From: Planococcus citri
Taxonomy: Eukaryota; Arthropoda; Insecta; Hemiptera; Pseudococcidae
DNA length: 64,000 nt
Reading direction: 5' to 3'
Assembly: GCF_950023065.1 (NCBI RefSeq)
Contig: NC_088678.1
Location: 12,762,580 to 12,826,579 of the forward strand
Part shown: in pieces, positions 30,990 to 44,345 of the stretch
Position numbering within the stretch: position 1 is the stretch's first letter
How the letters are laid out: every line of letters begins with the position of its first letter
The notes under the pieces: generated by a model
Seen by the model: the letters and a program-made list of their open reading frames with translations, nothing else
Databases searched by the model: none
What the model was told of the DNA's origin: nothing
Made by a program: the position numbers and the translations under genes

Positions 30990-32514
30990 GGAGTGGTAAC
31001 AAGCCTATTAGTGCTCATAAAATCGCGTTGTGATCGTATTTTTTCGCCGCTTTTGCGCAGTTGGCCTTCAAATAGCCCCATCTAGCATACGTCCAAGAAT
31101 CGTTTGGTTCCCAGCCATATCGTGGACATGAGAGTCATTTTACCATCAAAAATGGCCAAAAATCCATAAAAATCGCATTTAAAGTTCCATAGAATGCAGT
31201 TGTGCAGGGTTTCACGGAAAAAAATTACATATTTGGCATCGGGAGAAGTCCCCCAACACAACCCCGTCGAGTTTTCTGAGGGTCCACCCCCTCGTTGTGC
31301 GGGGTAAAAATTTCAAAATTGCAATTTTCTGAACAAAATCAACTTCTAGAGGACTTTTTCGTGTATGGATTATAGTCTATAAAGCATGTAAGCTTTTCCA
31401 TTAGTGCATGTAAGCAGTAAGCACCATCTAATCATTTGACGACTTGAAGAATTTCAGAAAAGTAAAATTCAATCATACCTACCTCTATAAATACCTACAT
31501 GAAGGAAGTACTGGTATACAACTACAAAGAAAGCAAGCTGTCGACATGAGGATTGAGATACCTCGAAGATGCAGATAAACTTGCAAATTGCCTATTTCCC
31601 GGCGTCTTCCTATCAGGATTTATTTGGTGTCATTGAGGGATAATAATTGATGGAAGGAGCTTTAAGGAGCATATTGGAGATGGCGAGTTTTGGCTCATTT
31701 AATATGCTCATTGGATTATTGTTGCGATCATTAGAATGCCTCGTTAGACGAAATCAACATGAAAAGTGGGTAACAAAAAAGATTCACATTACTTTCTTTG
31801 AGGAAAAAATTTTTTCACTCGACGATGAGTTTCGCGCAATGAATTTTGCGCGATGAATTTTCCTGTAATCATATTAGGAATTTGATTTTAGAAATGTTAT
31901 CTATTACTTATTTCTAAATTTTTGCATTGAAAAATTTCTCATTTAAATTTCAAAATGAAATTTCAACAAAATAGGTAGATATTCAAAATTGTTGCGCTTT
32001 TGCTTTCTACACAAAGTTTTATTTTATCCAAAAAAAAAAGTTTTTCATTATTCAAAAACTATAAACATTTTATTTTTTGTAAAAAATTTCAGTTTTTTGC
32101 CATTTTTTCGAATGTTGAAGTTTTGTTGCATTTAGATTTCTTCTCACTTAAATCCTATAATAATTTTGGAGGAATAAGTTGAAAAAATTTCAAGGTGATA
32201 GGTGGTAAAATTTTACAGCACATTCCTTCCCGCCAACTTAACAACTTTGCCTATTGTTTGCTTCCGCAACTTTAAACAACATTATTATAAGTTATCGTTT
32301 TGAGGAGATGGGGAAATCAAAGTGAATGGTGATATTAAATTAATTTTTTCCGAACATCGCAAGCTAATTTTTCAGTGCTACTTCTCATTTGAAAATATTG
32401 TCAAATACTTAAGTTTTGTATAACAATCAAAATAATGCAGAAATACAAATATGAATAATATGGAAAAGAATACCTTAAATCAAGCAAAGAGTTGACTCCG
32501 AGTTGTGGCGAACA
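30990..32514. other. No gene recognised
   Basis: The sequence is AT-rich and has only short frames. A 69-codon frame at 31647-31856 lacks motifs and is not called. Confidence 0.4.
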
Positions 32515-34672
32515 AAAAAAAATCAAATCAAATCGTTTATTTTTGCAATGGCCAGCTATGCTGCATTTACAAAGTCAGCTTATAATTAATTGACTGTACA
32601 GCATTTCACCTAATTACTCTAACATTTAAATTTAAATAAAATAAAATAAATATAAATGGGTACAGTATGTATGTAAAAGGTAATGATACATGTTGGAGTA
32701 ATTTACCAACTTACTCCAGTTGTACCATCTCATCAATGCTGTAGAACGCATATCCTGCAACCATTTTTTGAGTTTATTTTTGAATAGTTTACCAGATGTC
32801 AGAGATTTAAATTCCTGGGGGATTTTATTATATATTTTGGATGCCATAAAATCAACATTATTCTGCATATTTTTTGTTCTTAAATTTTCACTTATTGCCA
32901 AATTTCGATGTCTTGTATCATAGGTATGAGAAGGTGTCTTGAGTTCTATTGTTCTACTTTTTATCATAATACACATTTGCAATAGTTATGTACTCACATG
33001 GGACTGTTAGTATCTTGCTTTCAATGAAGAGTAGTTTGCAGGATTCTCTTGGATTTTTATTTTTTTCGAAACATAATTCTATCAAGTCTTTTTTGTGCTA
33101 TCAATACTCGATGAAGCAGATTGTGATTTACGTAATACACACTTGTAATCTCATCATTACACCTCTGTCGCTAGATGCAAAATGTACGTCATTATGAGCG
33201 ACCTAATGCCGGGTCAAACACGTACATAACAGCCGTATTATGTACGTGGTGTTATGTGGCAACACCGCGAAACTGCTCATTACGTACGCGTTACGTTTGG
33301 ACATAATTTAACTGGTGAAGTTTGGTTAGTTTGGTCACTCGTAAAGACGCACATTTTTTGCATCTAAACAACAGAAGTGTAATGGTGAGGTTACGAGTGT
33401 TTATTATGTAAAGCACCTTACATTACGCGATTAATAAAGTGTGCGATTATGAACTCGTGCAAAGTTACAGCGCTCGTCTTCGACTCGCGCAGTAACTTTG
33501 CACTCGTTCATAATCACCCACATTATTAATCTAGTAATGTAATGTACTATTCCACCCCAAAGTGATGATATTCCATAGCTCATATTTGAATGAAAAAGGC
33601 CATAGTATGCAAGTTTTAGAGTACATATTTAGGTTTGTGATATCACGTAATTGCCGTATTAAGTAAGTATAGGTGGAGAGTTTTTTGATTAAATGGTCCA
33701 CTTGGCTATTCCATTTCAAGTCCGAGTCTATTATAATTCGCAAAAATTTTGTTGAGTCAGCTATCCTGTAATTTTCACTAATATATTGAGGTATTTTCCC
33801 AAATGACAAAAAAGTTGTTTTACTTAAATTTAGTATCATTTTGTTTGCTGAAAACCAAGATACCTATTAAATTTTCCATTATAATTTTAATGTGATCACT
33901 ATTCATAGTTTCATCAAGTTCTATGAGAGCAGTAGTATCATCAGCAAATTCTGTAAGACTATGCTCAAAGTAATATGCCAAATCATTGATGTAAATTATA
34001 AAAAGTAGTGGACCTAAGATGGATCCCTGCAGAACCCCCTGTGTAATACATTCTGTCCCAGAAAATACATTACTGTTGATTTTTACAATTTGGATTCTGT
34101 CAGACAAGTAGGTTTTGACCCAATCTAATAGCTTTCCTCTTACACCATATCTTTCCAGTTTTCTCAAGAGGATTTTGTGATCAACCCGATCAAAAGCCTT
34201 GGACAAATCACAAAGAACTGCCATTAGACTTTTCTTTAGTTGAAGACCATTTAATACTTTGTGTATGAATTTATAGATTGCAGAAGTGGTGTTCATATTT
34301 TTCCGAAAGCCGAATTGGGATGGGTGAAGTAAGTTATGTTTCTCAAAGAAGGCTGATAATCGTTTGTGGAATAGTTTTTCAAATACCTTGGAAAAAATTG
34401 GTGTAATGGATATTGGTCTGTAATTATTCAGTTTATCTCTCTCTCCCTTCTTAAAGACAGGTGTTACTACACTAGTTTTCATTACATGTGGATAGACTCC
34501 CTTTTCATGGACTCATTGAAAAGTGTTGCAAGGGGGTGAGCTACAAATGGTGCAGAGAGCTTAAGTGTATTTACATCAAGGCCAAGATGATCCTTTGCAG
34601 AGGAGTTTTTAAGAGAATAAAACTCTTTGCCCAACCCTGCAAGTGGTCGAGTCAGGAGTCCTTAGAGTATGG
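32515..34672 (-). pseudogene. Decayed non-LTR retrotransposon, CR1/jockey-like reverse transcriptase
   Basis: Reading leftwards from 34672, the frame starts in the RT N-terminal flank. It continues at 34482-33820 with NYRPISITPIFSKVFEK, DLSKAFDRVDH (motif A), GVLQGSILGPLLFIIYINDL and FADDTTAL (YADD position). Next come the thumb (33839-33531: TKFL-IIIDSDLKW) and a C-terminal segment at 32982-32640 with SHTYDTRHR and KIYNKIPQEFKSL. At least three frameshifts and stops break it, and a ~350-bp GTACGT-rich block (about 33180-33535) interrupts it before the C-terminal part. The 3' end is an AAATCAAATC-type tail at about 32519, typical of 3' microsatellite ends. The endonuclease is absent, so the copy is 5'-truncated. 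The motifs fit the CR1/jockey group; the exact clade is not certain. Confidence 0.88.
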
Positions 34673-34689
34673 TAATTTAATTCAATTTT

Positions 34690-36130
34690 TGAAAAAAAAA
34701 AGAATTAAGATGACATTTGGTAAATTGAATGGTGGAAATGCGCGTTTATCCACATTTGAGCGATGGTCATTGTATGGCATAATAAAACATGACAAAAATT
34801 CAGAAAATCGCTCTGAAGGCTCCAAAAAAAGGCTCGAAACAGCGAAATTTGGACTGGGAGTGGGGGGTGGTTCTGAACTCGATACTGTACGATTCGTGCC
34901 AATTTCCAAAATTTCCTCGCAAACGGGAAATTTTTGATTTTTTTGAATATTTTTATTAGGTATGAAAAAAGCTGGTCAAAAAACCACTCTAGAGGCGTCC
35001 CTCTCGAAATTGGCTCAAATGCATACCGGATCATTTTGATTCAAATCGACATGAAAAATTTATGAGCTAAAAATATTTTCAGAACCAAAATTACAATGTG
35101 TTCTAAAGGCTGGCTAAAAGCAAAAGCTTCAGTCGCAGGTTTTTCCCCAGAACCGCCATACCAATTTACGTTTTATAAATTTTAAAAGGTTCCATTTAAT
35201 TAATAAAACAGGAATTTTTATGATTAAAAAGTGAAAAAGTAGGTACTGTTATGTAGAGAATTTACCATTATTGACTTTGATACAAATTGTTTACTAAATT
35301 GCTGATTGTGAGGGAAAAAAAGCTGAGCTTACTGAAAATAAATCGCGTGATTTAATGGTAAGCTACATCGTAAATATCGAAGAGAACTTTTTTGACGATT
35401 TATCCAAATAATATTAAGTATAGAGATTGGCAGTTGAGACATGAAGAACAAAGTTAGATATCCGCACTTATGATTTTTTCAAATCTTTCCATATCTCATT
35501 TCAAAAGTATTATAAGAATGACGGTATTTTCGAAGTGATTTTTTTGAAAAGTAGAAATAGATAATTTTTATTATGTTGCACCAGATGTAATTTTTAAAGA
35601 ATCAATTTGAAATTTTGTTGTGTCGAATGTGTTTCATTTAAAAGCTGTAAAGAGATTTATTTTTTTAATTGTGTCGGAAATATTACGTTGTATTGGTTGT
35701 ATTTTATTAGAAGAAAATCAATTTGAATTTTGTTGTGTCGTTTTGAATTGAGTCGGAAATTTTTGATTGGTTTTTAAATAATCGAATTGAAGAAAACAGT
35801 GTCCTATTCGTCGAAGGTTTGAATATTCAATTACGGTTCAAAGATTGATTTTGAAGTTCCAAGGGGTAAAAGGACCCCTTACAGTACCCCTTACAGTACC
35901 CCTTCGACCTTCGTTAATAATCATTCCCAAAACTCATCTTTTTAGTATGTATCACAAAGATGTAGGAAGGAAGCCTATTTGAACAACAGATGAATTAAAA
36001 AGATTCTCAGAAAAACCCGACAAAAAACCCTACCTACACCATGCGTTTAAACAAGTATCAGATCTCTATTCATGGTATGTAGTACCTTCTGTACATACGA
36101 AAAATATAATAATAGGCATGCAGAATGCAC
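34690..36130. repeat. Dispersed repeat, copy 1 (with a ~600-bp extra segment)
   Basis: 34730-35235 matches 52150-52620 (shared: ATGGTCATTGTATGGCATAA and CCGGATCATTTTGATTCAAA). 35880-36130 matches 52622-52985. The middle block of about 35240-35870 has no counterpart in the second copy. No coding content is seen. Confidence 0.75.
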
Positions 36131-36654
36131 ATTAAATGTTAAACGTATTTATTCAATTAATTTTCATTCCTACGAGTAAATTAATAATTCAATAATGAAA
36201 TGGAAATAAGTCTATTATTTGTGTAAAATAATTAAATAGATAGGTACCTAAATAAATTGATATTTTATTTAAAGGAGGAATCCTGATAAGGCCACTTTTT
36301 GGCCCCAGCCAGTTATCGACTCAACCAATCTTAAAATGTTGTAAAAAATTTCCCAAATACGAATCCGTGGCCAGTTAACCCAAAATGACCATTTTTTTGG
36401 GCTCCAGGGGTTCCCAAAGTTGTGAATAAGAAAATAACTTTGGGAACCACTGACAATCATTTTCAAAAGCTTTTTTAGCGTAAAATATCTATTTGAACCC
36501 AATAAACGTTATGCGAGGTGATTTTTACATTGAATTATTTAAAATATAATGATGAGTATGCAGGTGAGTACTTGGGTACTTTCTACTCCCTCTTTCTTCT
36601 GATTAGAACGTTCAACATCTAGTTCTTTAGACAAGAACTTGTTTACAAATCGAT
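36131..36654. other. No gene recognised
   Basis: AT-rich spacer with one 77-codon frame (36269-36502, minus) that has no motif and no start context. It is not called. Confidence 0.35.
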
Positions 36655-37010
36655 AAGATCACAAGTTCAATTTTTTAAGGGATATCGTAACATAAAAAAA
36701 AAAAAATAGAAAGCTCAATTTACCCAAATATTACGTCAATTTTTAAAGCTCCGCAAATAGAGCAAAAATTACCCGATTAAGTATGACAAAAGCTCCACTA
36801 AGAAAGCAAAAATGACCTGACTGTGACAAAAGCTCCAAAATGAGAGCGAAATTTGTTATTTTTGTTCGTTGATGTGTATTTATCGATGCATATTGTTGTT
36901 GTTTTTTGATACTTCACGGTTGGTGAATATGAACACCTAAGCTAGGGTTGTTATCGTAATATCTGACTGAAGTAATACCTTACCTAATACATATACCTAT
37001 CTTGATAGGT
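36655..37010. repeat. Dispersed ~310-bp repeat, copy 2
   Basis: Same element as 29820-30135, in direct orientation, and ending at the same place before CTTGATAGG/CTTGATTTC. Confidence 0.8.
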
Positions 37011-37759
37011 GTGTGATTTACAGTTACCGTTTCACGAATTATTTTCTTGAAATTTAATATAATCGATTTAGCGATTTTGAGTAAATTACCTGTTTTCAAG
37101 TGTCTTTTCATCAAAATTTAAACGAGTTTCGAGTATTGAGAATTAATTATCCAAAAGGGATATATTGTCAAACATGTGCTTTTTAAGAAGCTAGACTCTG
37201 CCAATCAAAACGTACAGGTATAGTTTTATTCTCCTCCGTTTTCGATTTGAGAAATATGAAAATATTTCTATTGATCATTTTATAACTAATGTCATGCCAT
37301 ATAAGTAGGTAGGTTTCCTTTTTAGTTCCTACAACAATCCTATTTTTCCTTGTATCCCATGTCTCGTTTTCCTATTTCCATTTTTTACCTATTCGTTTTC
37401 ACTGTTTTTGATTTATGCCTTAGATTGAAAAATAAATTACCCATGTAATTAAATACTAAAATTGATATAGAGATTTTCCGAAGGCTGAATTGCGAATAAA
37501 ATGTTATATGTAGTTGTTCTGAACACTCGCACAATTCTGTGGTGTTCAGGCTCATAGGGATACTGCGAAACCCACATTCTCACTAGTCATTATCCAGTCT
37601 TGAGAAAAGCGCAGAATTTAAATTTCGTTTTCACTGTTTCTAATTTATGTTTTAAAATAAGAAAAAAAAATTACTTACTGAAATTGAAATTGAAATTTCC
37701 TGAGGGATTAATGCAACAGAATGGTATAATTACACATCAAGGGAGGGAAAATGGAGTTT

Positions 37760-38245
37760 GAGAGCCGAAAATCGAGTGTATTGAAATTAGTTTGCTGAAT
37801 GGATTTCGGCTTTCAAACTCCATTTGATGAAATTTTGTGGGAATTTCGAGTTTCAAAAATTTGATGGAAGCTCCAGAAACATCCCAAATTTTTGCTTTCT
37901 ATGTCAATTTGGTGAAATTTCGATTTTTCTCACATTTTTGGCCAAAATTTGATTTTTAAAAATTCGCCAAAAATCGAAAAAGGCACTTTGGCACTTGAAA
38001 TTTTGACAGGTGATGAATTTTTGCTTGCACTGTCGATCTGCTTACCTTTGTACAGTTTAAAAATTTCGTGCAAGTCCTATGTTGGAACACAAAATCTGTA
38101 ATTTCGGCTGACCTGTTAATCAAAATGGCCGCCATTTTGTAAGTAGTGCCACCTTTTTTTGAGGACGTGGGCTAGAAATGTTCCTTAGGACTCCTCCTTT
38201 AAGAAAAAAGTTGTCCAGGAGGATCGGGCGAGAGGGTGCAATTTT
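37760..38245. repeat. Solitary arm of the 27-29 kb foldback family
   Basis: It shares in the same order the blocks of the right arm at 28470-28995, including TTTGATGAAATTTTGTGGGAA and CAAAATGGCCGCCATTTTG. It lacks the mate arm, so it is a deletion derivative or a fragment. Confidence 0.8.
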
Positions 38246-38477
38246 AATTTTCATTCCTAAATTAATAATTCAATAATGAAATGGAAATATGTTTATATTT
38301 TGTAATAGATAAATAGATACAAGAAAAGATATTTTTTTCGCTGATTCCCGGCGACGATTTTTATTCAAAATGAAAAGTTGTTTTTTTTTTTAAAATTAAT
38401 ACCTACCTATATAAATTTCAACTTATAAAAAAAAATAACATAAATTACTGGTTTGACTATTTAATCAAAAAACTTCT

Positions 38478-39612
38478 TTTTGAGAATTTTGACGACAAAA
38501 CATTACAACTTTTATGCATTGAAGTTGATTCCTGGGGGTTTCGAGATCACGTTTCTCCCCAAAATTCTAGTAGCAAATTTCAGATCAAGTTTCTGTCTAG
38601 TTCCTATAGTCAAATTTGAGCGACCAGGTTTTTTCTTCAATCACACTGAGGGAAGAAACATTACAAGTACCTACGAGAAGTTTTCATCAATTACCTATAG
38701 GTACCTAATGATAAATTTCATGAAGTTCGGTGGTATTTGCTTGGAAAATTATATGTAATAATAATGTTCGTGAGTTCACGCTGAAAAACGTTAATAAAGG
38801 ATTGGGTGCATGTTTAATTTTACAAAATTACGAATGTCTTCAATTTTTTTTTCAAAATCACTATTACAAACATCATAAAATTAAATTGCAAGATTTTACC
38901 TTACCTACCTTGCTTTCAAAAAGGTCTTCACATAATATTATGAATTAGTTACTTCTGTTTTTAGTGTTGTTTTTTTCTGTAGATTGTACACATTAATGAA
39001 AAACAGGACTTCTGCATGGAAAACTTCGGTACGAAAAAGGACTTTTTAGGCATGTTTTTAAAAAAGTCCTTTTTTGTTTATTTTTTGGACATTTTGACCA
39101 TAAAAATACACTTTCCCAGCAATTTTGGAAAAAAATTATGACCGTTTGACTATATTTAATAAAAAAACTACTTTTTGAAAATGTTGACGACAAAACATTA
39201 AGTAAGTATAACATTTAGGCATTAAAATCAGTTCCTTGGGTTTGCGAGATCACGTTTCTCCCCAAAATTCTCGTAGCAAATTTCAGATCAAGTGTCTGTC
39301 TAGTTCCTGGTCATATTTGAGCGACCAGGTTTTTTCTTCAATCACTCTGAGGGAAGAAACGTAACAAGAATGAGAAGTTTTCATCAATTGAAGTTCGGTG
39401 GTATTTGCTGGGGAAATTACAATACCTAATGTTTGTTAGTTCACACTGAAAAATGCAATCAAGGATTGTTTAATTTTGCAAAATTTCGGATGTCTTCAAT
39501 TTTTTTTCAAAATTACTTAAAAGTCTTGATTGATATTACGAACATCCTAAAATTAAATTGCAAGATATTACTTTACCTGGATTCCAAAGAGATCTTCACG
39601 TGCAAGTTTACT
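38478..39612. repeat. ~680-bp tandem duplication of part of the old dispersed repeat
   Basis: 38478-38945 and 39160-39610 match each other. Shared blocks are GAGATCACGTTTCTCCCCAA, GAGCGACCAGGTTTTTTCTT and AAGTTCGGTGGTATTTGCT. The second half of each also matches 26020-26230. No protein is encoded. Confidence 0.8.
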
Positions 39613-40314
39613 AGGTATAGGTCGTCGTCGTCGTGATTCCTTGTCCTTTACAGGACATTGGAAATCGCATTTTTGTGGTACCCTAACAGGATGAGGCGAA
39701 TGCCTATTGCCACTGCGATTATTCTGGGGAATCGACGTTGTTTCGAGCTTCCACTAGTAGTTTCCCATTGCTTTCTAGTGACATCTACACAAGCACCTTG
39801 GAGCTAGCCGGGTAGTTTAGAGACCCTGAGCTCCTCAGTGTTGACCTCTATAGACGCTCGAACCAGTTTCAGCTTTTTGATTCTGCTAACAGATGGCGTG
39901 CATTATCTGGTACTTCTGATATTATTACGATGGTTTCTAGTTTCGGTAATGACGCTTGTACATTTGTACCTACCAAACGCTCACTTTCATGAAGGATATC
40001 ATTAAAACGAAGTACATCAAGATGCGTCTTGGCCATTTGGTAGCATATAAAATTCATACGGACGATTTTGACTTTATACAGGGTGTCCGGTGAGTGAATG
40101 TCAAAAACTTTAGATTTGAATTTAACCGGGTCCGACTTGAAAAAAACGTCGTAGCTTTGAAAAAAAAATTGCGAAAAACGTATTTTTGACCTCACGATTG
40201 GGTAGTACTTTGGAAAATAAATAAATTTTGACATAATGAATTTATGCCTAACTTTGAAATTGAAGGGGTAAGAAATATTTTTAAAGAAACTGATATAATA
40301 GATTCAAGCATAAC

Positions 40315-40789
40315 TAGAGCCCTGCGCCGCCGCCGCCACCGATTTTTCAAACATTTTTCAAGCCGCCGCCGCCGTTTCAAAAATTACTTCAGCCGCCGCA
40401 GCCGCCGCCGAGTAATCTGCTCGGCTGAGCCGGCTCAACTCACTCAATCAGCAAATTTCAGGAGGATTTTTTGAATATTTTGACTTTTTCAAAAACAAAA
40501 ATCAAAAACTTTTCGTCATTAAAAACAGCCAATCTTTTCAGCTCGGAAAAAATTGGTATTTTCATTTGAGAAGTTGAATTTGATTTTGCTTTCCAATTTT
40601 TATTTTGGGGTAATTTTAAAATTTACGAAAAATTACCCCAAAATTTCAACTTTGTAGCCGGCTGAGCCGCCGCCGAGCAAAATTTTGGCAGCCGCCAAGA
40701 CCTTCGGCTGGAATCGGCTCCGCCGCCAGCCACAGTGCTGCGCGTACTGTAGCCGCCGCCGATCATTTCGCTGTCGGCGCAGGGCTCTA
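40315..40789. mobile_element. hAT-like MITE with a CCGCCG-rich interior
   Basis: The terminal inverted repeats are TAGAGCCCTGCGCCG and CGGCGCAGGGCTCTA. The flanks 40307-40314 and 40790-40797 are both AGCATAAC, an exact 8-bp duplication. The interior is GC-rich, with CCGCCG runs on both sides of an AT-rich middle, and does not code for a transposase. Confidence 0.88.
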
Positions 40790-40899
40790 AGCATAACTGG
40801 ACTAAGTTGGTAAAGATGATAATACCTATCTAGCCATTTAGAATTTTCTTCACATTCTCTAAGGGAAGAATGTGAAGGTTGTTTGCCAGGATTAGCTCA

Positions 40900-41760
40900 G
40901 TGAGAGAGGCATTAAACAGTTATGCTGATCTACTATAGTCAATTATTATGAAATGAAGAAAGAACTTATTCCAACATTCAAGTCAAATTACAAACATTTT
41001 ATTGAAACGTAATTTACATAGGAAACATATTAGATTTTGACAAATATAAATGGTTACCTACGGACCGTTTCAAGGCAGAATATAATCATTTTCACATCAT
41101 GGTACAATAGTTTAGAAATTATAAACATCGTAGCTAAAATTATCTAGAGATACCCAGCTCCAATGAATACACATAAAAAACCCAAAGAAACACGATGAAA
41201 TAATGTTTACACTCCATTAAGATAAATAAATACATTAAAAATACACTTGTTTAACCCACAAAACCCCCTATGCTTGTAGATTAAACATCGCCACTAATTA
41301 ATTGGTATAGCTAAATTAATTAGTTGAAGTAAGTTACTTCGAACCTACTTACCCAAACTGTACACGTTTCCCATCTCTTCGATGCCTTACTAATACCAAA
41401 GGCTTGTGATGGGACTTAACTAAAAGAGACACTAATATCACTTTGCATGATTCGCTTATGACCGGCACCATAGCGAACCACCAAAAAAGGTACAAGTTAT
41501 AGATCATCGGATCCATGATCATCAAATTTACGTTAGTATTAATCACACGCGAGGTGACGTTAATTGGAAGGGTGTAGGTCGCGAACTCCATTATCATATA
41601 CCCCGAATTCTACACTTAAGGTGAGAAATAATATGATAAGGAGACTTAAACGCGGCTGTACGTATTTTTTACACTGAGGAACCGCAATTGTGCACTATAT
41701 ACAGTTGACTCATGACAATTGCGCCAAAATCCCAGTATTTATAGAAAAAAGGGTGATTTT
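40900..41760 (-). CDS. Candidate small two-exon gene, unknown function
   Basis: On the minus strand there is a TATAAATAC box near 41737 and an ATG at 41597. An 82-codon frame follows (M-I-M-E-F-A-T-Y...H-H-K-P-L-V-L-V-R-H-R-R-D-G-K-R) that ends at a good donor, GG|GTAAGTAGG, at 41348. An AATAAA lies near 40996. The protein has one hydrophobic central stretch (LYLFWWFAMVPVI), a possible membrane segment, and a basic tail. I do not recognise the family. A diverged relative with the same order of TATA box, frame and donor lies at 51050-51520, so this may be a transposon-borne or multicopy unit. The second exon is uncertain and probably adds only a few residues. Confidence 0.3.
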
Positions 41761-42775
41761 GGTCCCTCCCCCGAGGTCAGTGGTGGAAAATAGGCGTAAA
41801 AGTGCCAATTTACAAAGGAAGCCGCTATCTGTCAGCAGGCGAGCATTCCAATTAATAAATTTACTTAATTAATTGGCTATTTTCCTTATTTCGGGGTATA
41901 AATGTCACTGGTGGCTGTCAACCCTTAGATAATTTAGTATCTTTGTTTTTAAGAAGGGTTCAGCCGCCAGTGACGTCAAATGTACAAGTACACGGAGTAC
42001 TTGTACATTTTTATATCTCTAAAGTATACCTACACGTTTCCATAACCTATCGGTTTAAGGGGTAGATAAAATAGGCATCTGCTTAAGTGGTACGTAACAT
42101 CTGTACCCCCTAAGCAGTGCGGGCCACCTACACTATGTCAAAACAATTAATACCTATTTCTGGCATTCTGGCTCCTTCAATTTCAAATTTGGGCAAAAAT
42201 TCATAATGACAAAATTTATTTATTTTCCGGGGGAACTACGCATTCCCAAGGTCAAAAACCAGTTTTTATCAATTTTTTCTTTTAAAATGTTTCTAGTCTC
42301 TTCAATACTTCAAAGTTGGATAAAAATTCATAATGACAAAATTTGCTGTAGGTATAGATGGATTGAAGAATGTGCAAATTGAAAAAAATACTTCTTCTTC
42401 CTCCTCGCCTGCCTGTATCCGGACATTGCGACTACAAAATCCCAGCAACCAGTTCCCTCCAGCTATCTCTGTCCTTAGCCTTTCTCGTGCACTCTCCCAG
42501 TGACATTTTGGCAGTTTTCTCGATCAAGTCCGTGTATTGGGTGGGTGATCTTCCCCTTCCCCTCTTACCTTCTGTGGCCTTGGACTGTCAACTTTTCCAA
42601 GTTGTCCTGTCTCACGATGTGTCCAAAGTAGCGCAGTATTCTTCTCCTGATGACCGTGCTTAGCCTTTCCTATACATCCAGTTGTTGAAGTATTGACGCA
42701 TTTGTTCTTTTCTGGACCCATGATATCCGAGCTTTCCCATTGCTGTCTTTGCTATAGCTGACCTCCTGATTTCTC

Positions 42776-43922
42776 CAGGGTTGGGTATCTACGCGTAGAA
42801 TAACCTATTCTACATTTTGGTGTAGAATGCGTAAAATTTGATGTAGAATGTGTAAAATGCGTAGAATATGCGTAGAATGTGTAGAATGCGTAAAATACGA
42901 TGTAAAATGCGTAGAATGCGACAAAATCACCCATCTGAAAGCCAAAAAAAATTGTTTATTTATCAAAAATGCGCTTTGAAAAATGAAAGTTCAACTATTT
43001 TGTTCAGTAAATTAAATTGGAAATGTGAATTTGGAATTTCTTCTTTTTGATTATGTAACCTGATTATAAAATAAATGATGGAAAAAATGAAAAAATGATG
43101 TTTTTCAAAAAAAAAATTGTCTGCACATTTACCTATTCTACTCATTCTACACATTCTACGCATTCTACGCATTTTACATTTTTTCCAGGCTATTCTACAT
43201 GTGCTATTCTACGCGTAGAATGTCCATGTATTCTACATGGCAGTGTTGGCGTCCCGTAACAGTAACTGTAACGAAAAACGAAAATAACGAAATTTTTTTC
43301 GTTACAGGTAACGGAACTGTAACGAAAACGTTATCTTGATCATGCGATGTTGTGTAACTGAAACGTAACGTAACGATATTTTTCTTGATGTAACGTAACG
43401 AAAAACGAAAAAATTCTGTTACCTTTTTTGTTATTTTTTTAGTTACAATATTTTCAAGTTGAGTCAAAAAATGAGATTTTTTACCTTCCAAGCTTGACTT
43501 TTTCAAAAATTCCCTTTTTAATAAACGTAATTGTATCATGATTATATCTGTAACGAAAAAATGTAACGGTATTTTTTTCGTTACACTGGTATTTAAGCCT
43601 TTTGGTTCCGTTATTTTAGCCATTTCTGTTACAATTTTTCGTTACAAATGCATTTTTCTTTGAAAATATCATCAATTCTACGTTGAAAAAACGTTTCTGT
43701 AACGAAAAAATCGTAACGGAAATAACGAAAATAACGTAACGAAAAAGTTCAAGTACCGGTGTAACGAAAAATACCGTTACAGCATTTTTTTCGTTACAAG
43801 TACTGTAACGAAAAAACGTAACGAAAAAAATGCTAATTTTGTAACGTAACGAAATAACGGAACGAAAAAAAATATCGTTACGCACAACACTGCTACATGG
43901 TGTATTCTACGGCACAACCCTG
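42776..43922. mobile_element. hAT-like MITE with GTAGAATGCG repeats, itself interrupted
   Basis: The termini are CAGGGTTG and CAACCCTG. Both flanks are GATTTCTC (42768-42775 and 43923-43930). The interior is a degenerate GCGTAGAATGTGTAGAATGC repeat. A second hAT-like element occupies 43241-43892, so the original length was about 487 bp. It is inserted in the C-terminal part of the RTE-like LINE. Confidence 0.88.
43241..43892. mobile_element. hAT-like MITE with GTAACGAAAA repeats, nested
   Basis: The left end is CAGTGTTGGCG and the right end CGCACAACACTG. The flanks CTACATGG at 43233-43240 and 43893-43900 are an exact 8-bp duplication. Nearly the whole interior is GTAACG and AACGAAA words in alternating orientation. 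It lies within the 42776-43922 element and is the youngest layer there. Confidence 0.88.
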
Positions 43923-44048
43923 GATTTCTCCAGCTGAGCTTCCCTGATTCGTTATTAATGAACCAAGGTACACGAAGTCCTGCACAACCTATAAGTATAC
44001 CATCAATCTCCAATATTTCAGGTCTGTTCTTTTGCTCCCTATCGATTA

Positions 44049-44345
44049 CACTAGGCAACGGCATATTTGTTTTTGGGTTGAAAATGGGCTTAATTGATAG
44101 TGATAGTTTGGACCCTAAAACAAAAAACATAGTGAGGTTTTTCAATTTGAGTTGTTTTTGTAGTCAGGAGAGATGATCAAAGTTGCAAAAATGGCCATTT
44201 TTGCAACTTTGATCATCTCTCCTGACCACAAAAACAACTCAAATTGAAAAATCCCACTCTGTTTTTTGTTTTAGGGTCTAAACTATCGATTAAGCCCATT
44301 TTCAACCCGAAAACAAAAAAAAAGGTCAAAAATTGTTGCCTAGTG
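44049..44345. mobile_element. CACTA-type palindromic MITE
   Basis: It begins CACTAGGCAAC and ends GTTGCCTAGTG, with TTA duplicated at 44046-44048 and 44346-44348. The 297 bp are almost a perfect palindrome centred near 44190 (GCAAAAATGGCCATTTTTGC). CACTA termini plus a 3-bp duplication fit the CACTA (EnSpm/CMC) superfamily. No transposase is present. It splits the RT reading frame of the RTE-like LINE. Confidence 0.85.

Noticed and set aside
34488..34937. 149-codon plus-strand frame
   Set aside because: The first part is antisense to the decayed CR1/jockey-like RT, and the rest lies in a dispersed repeat shared with 52 kb.
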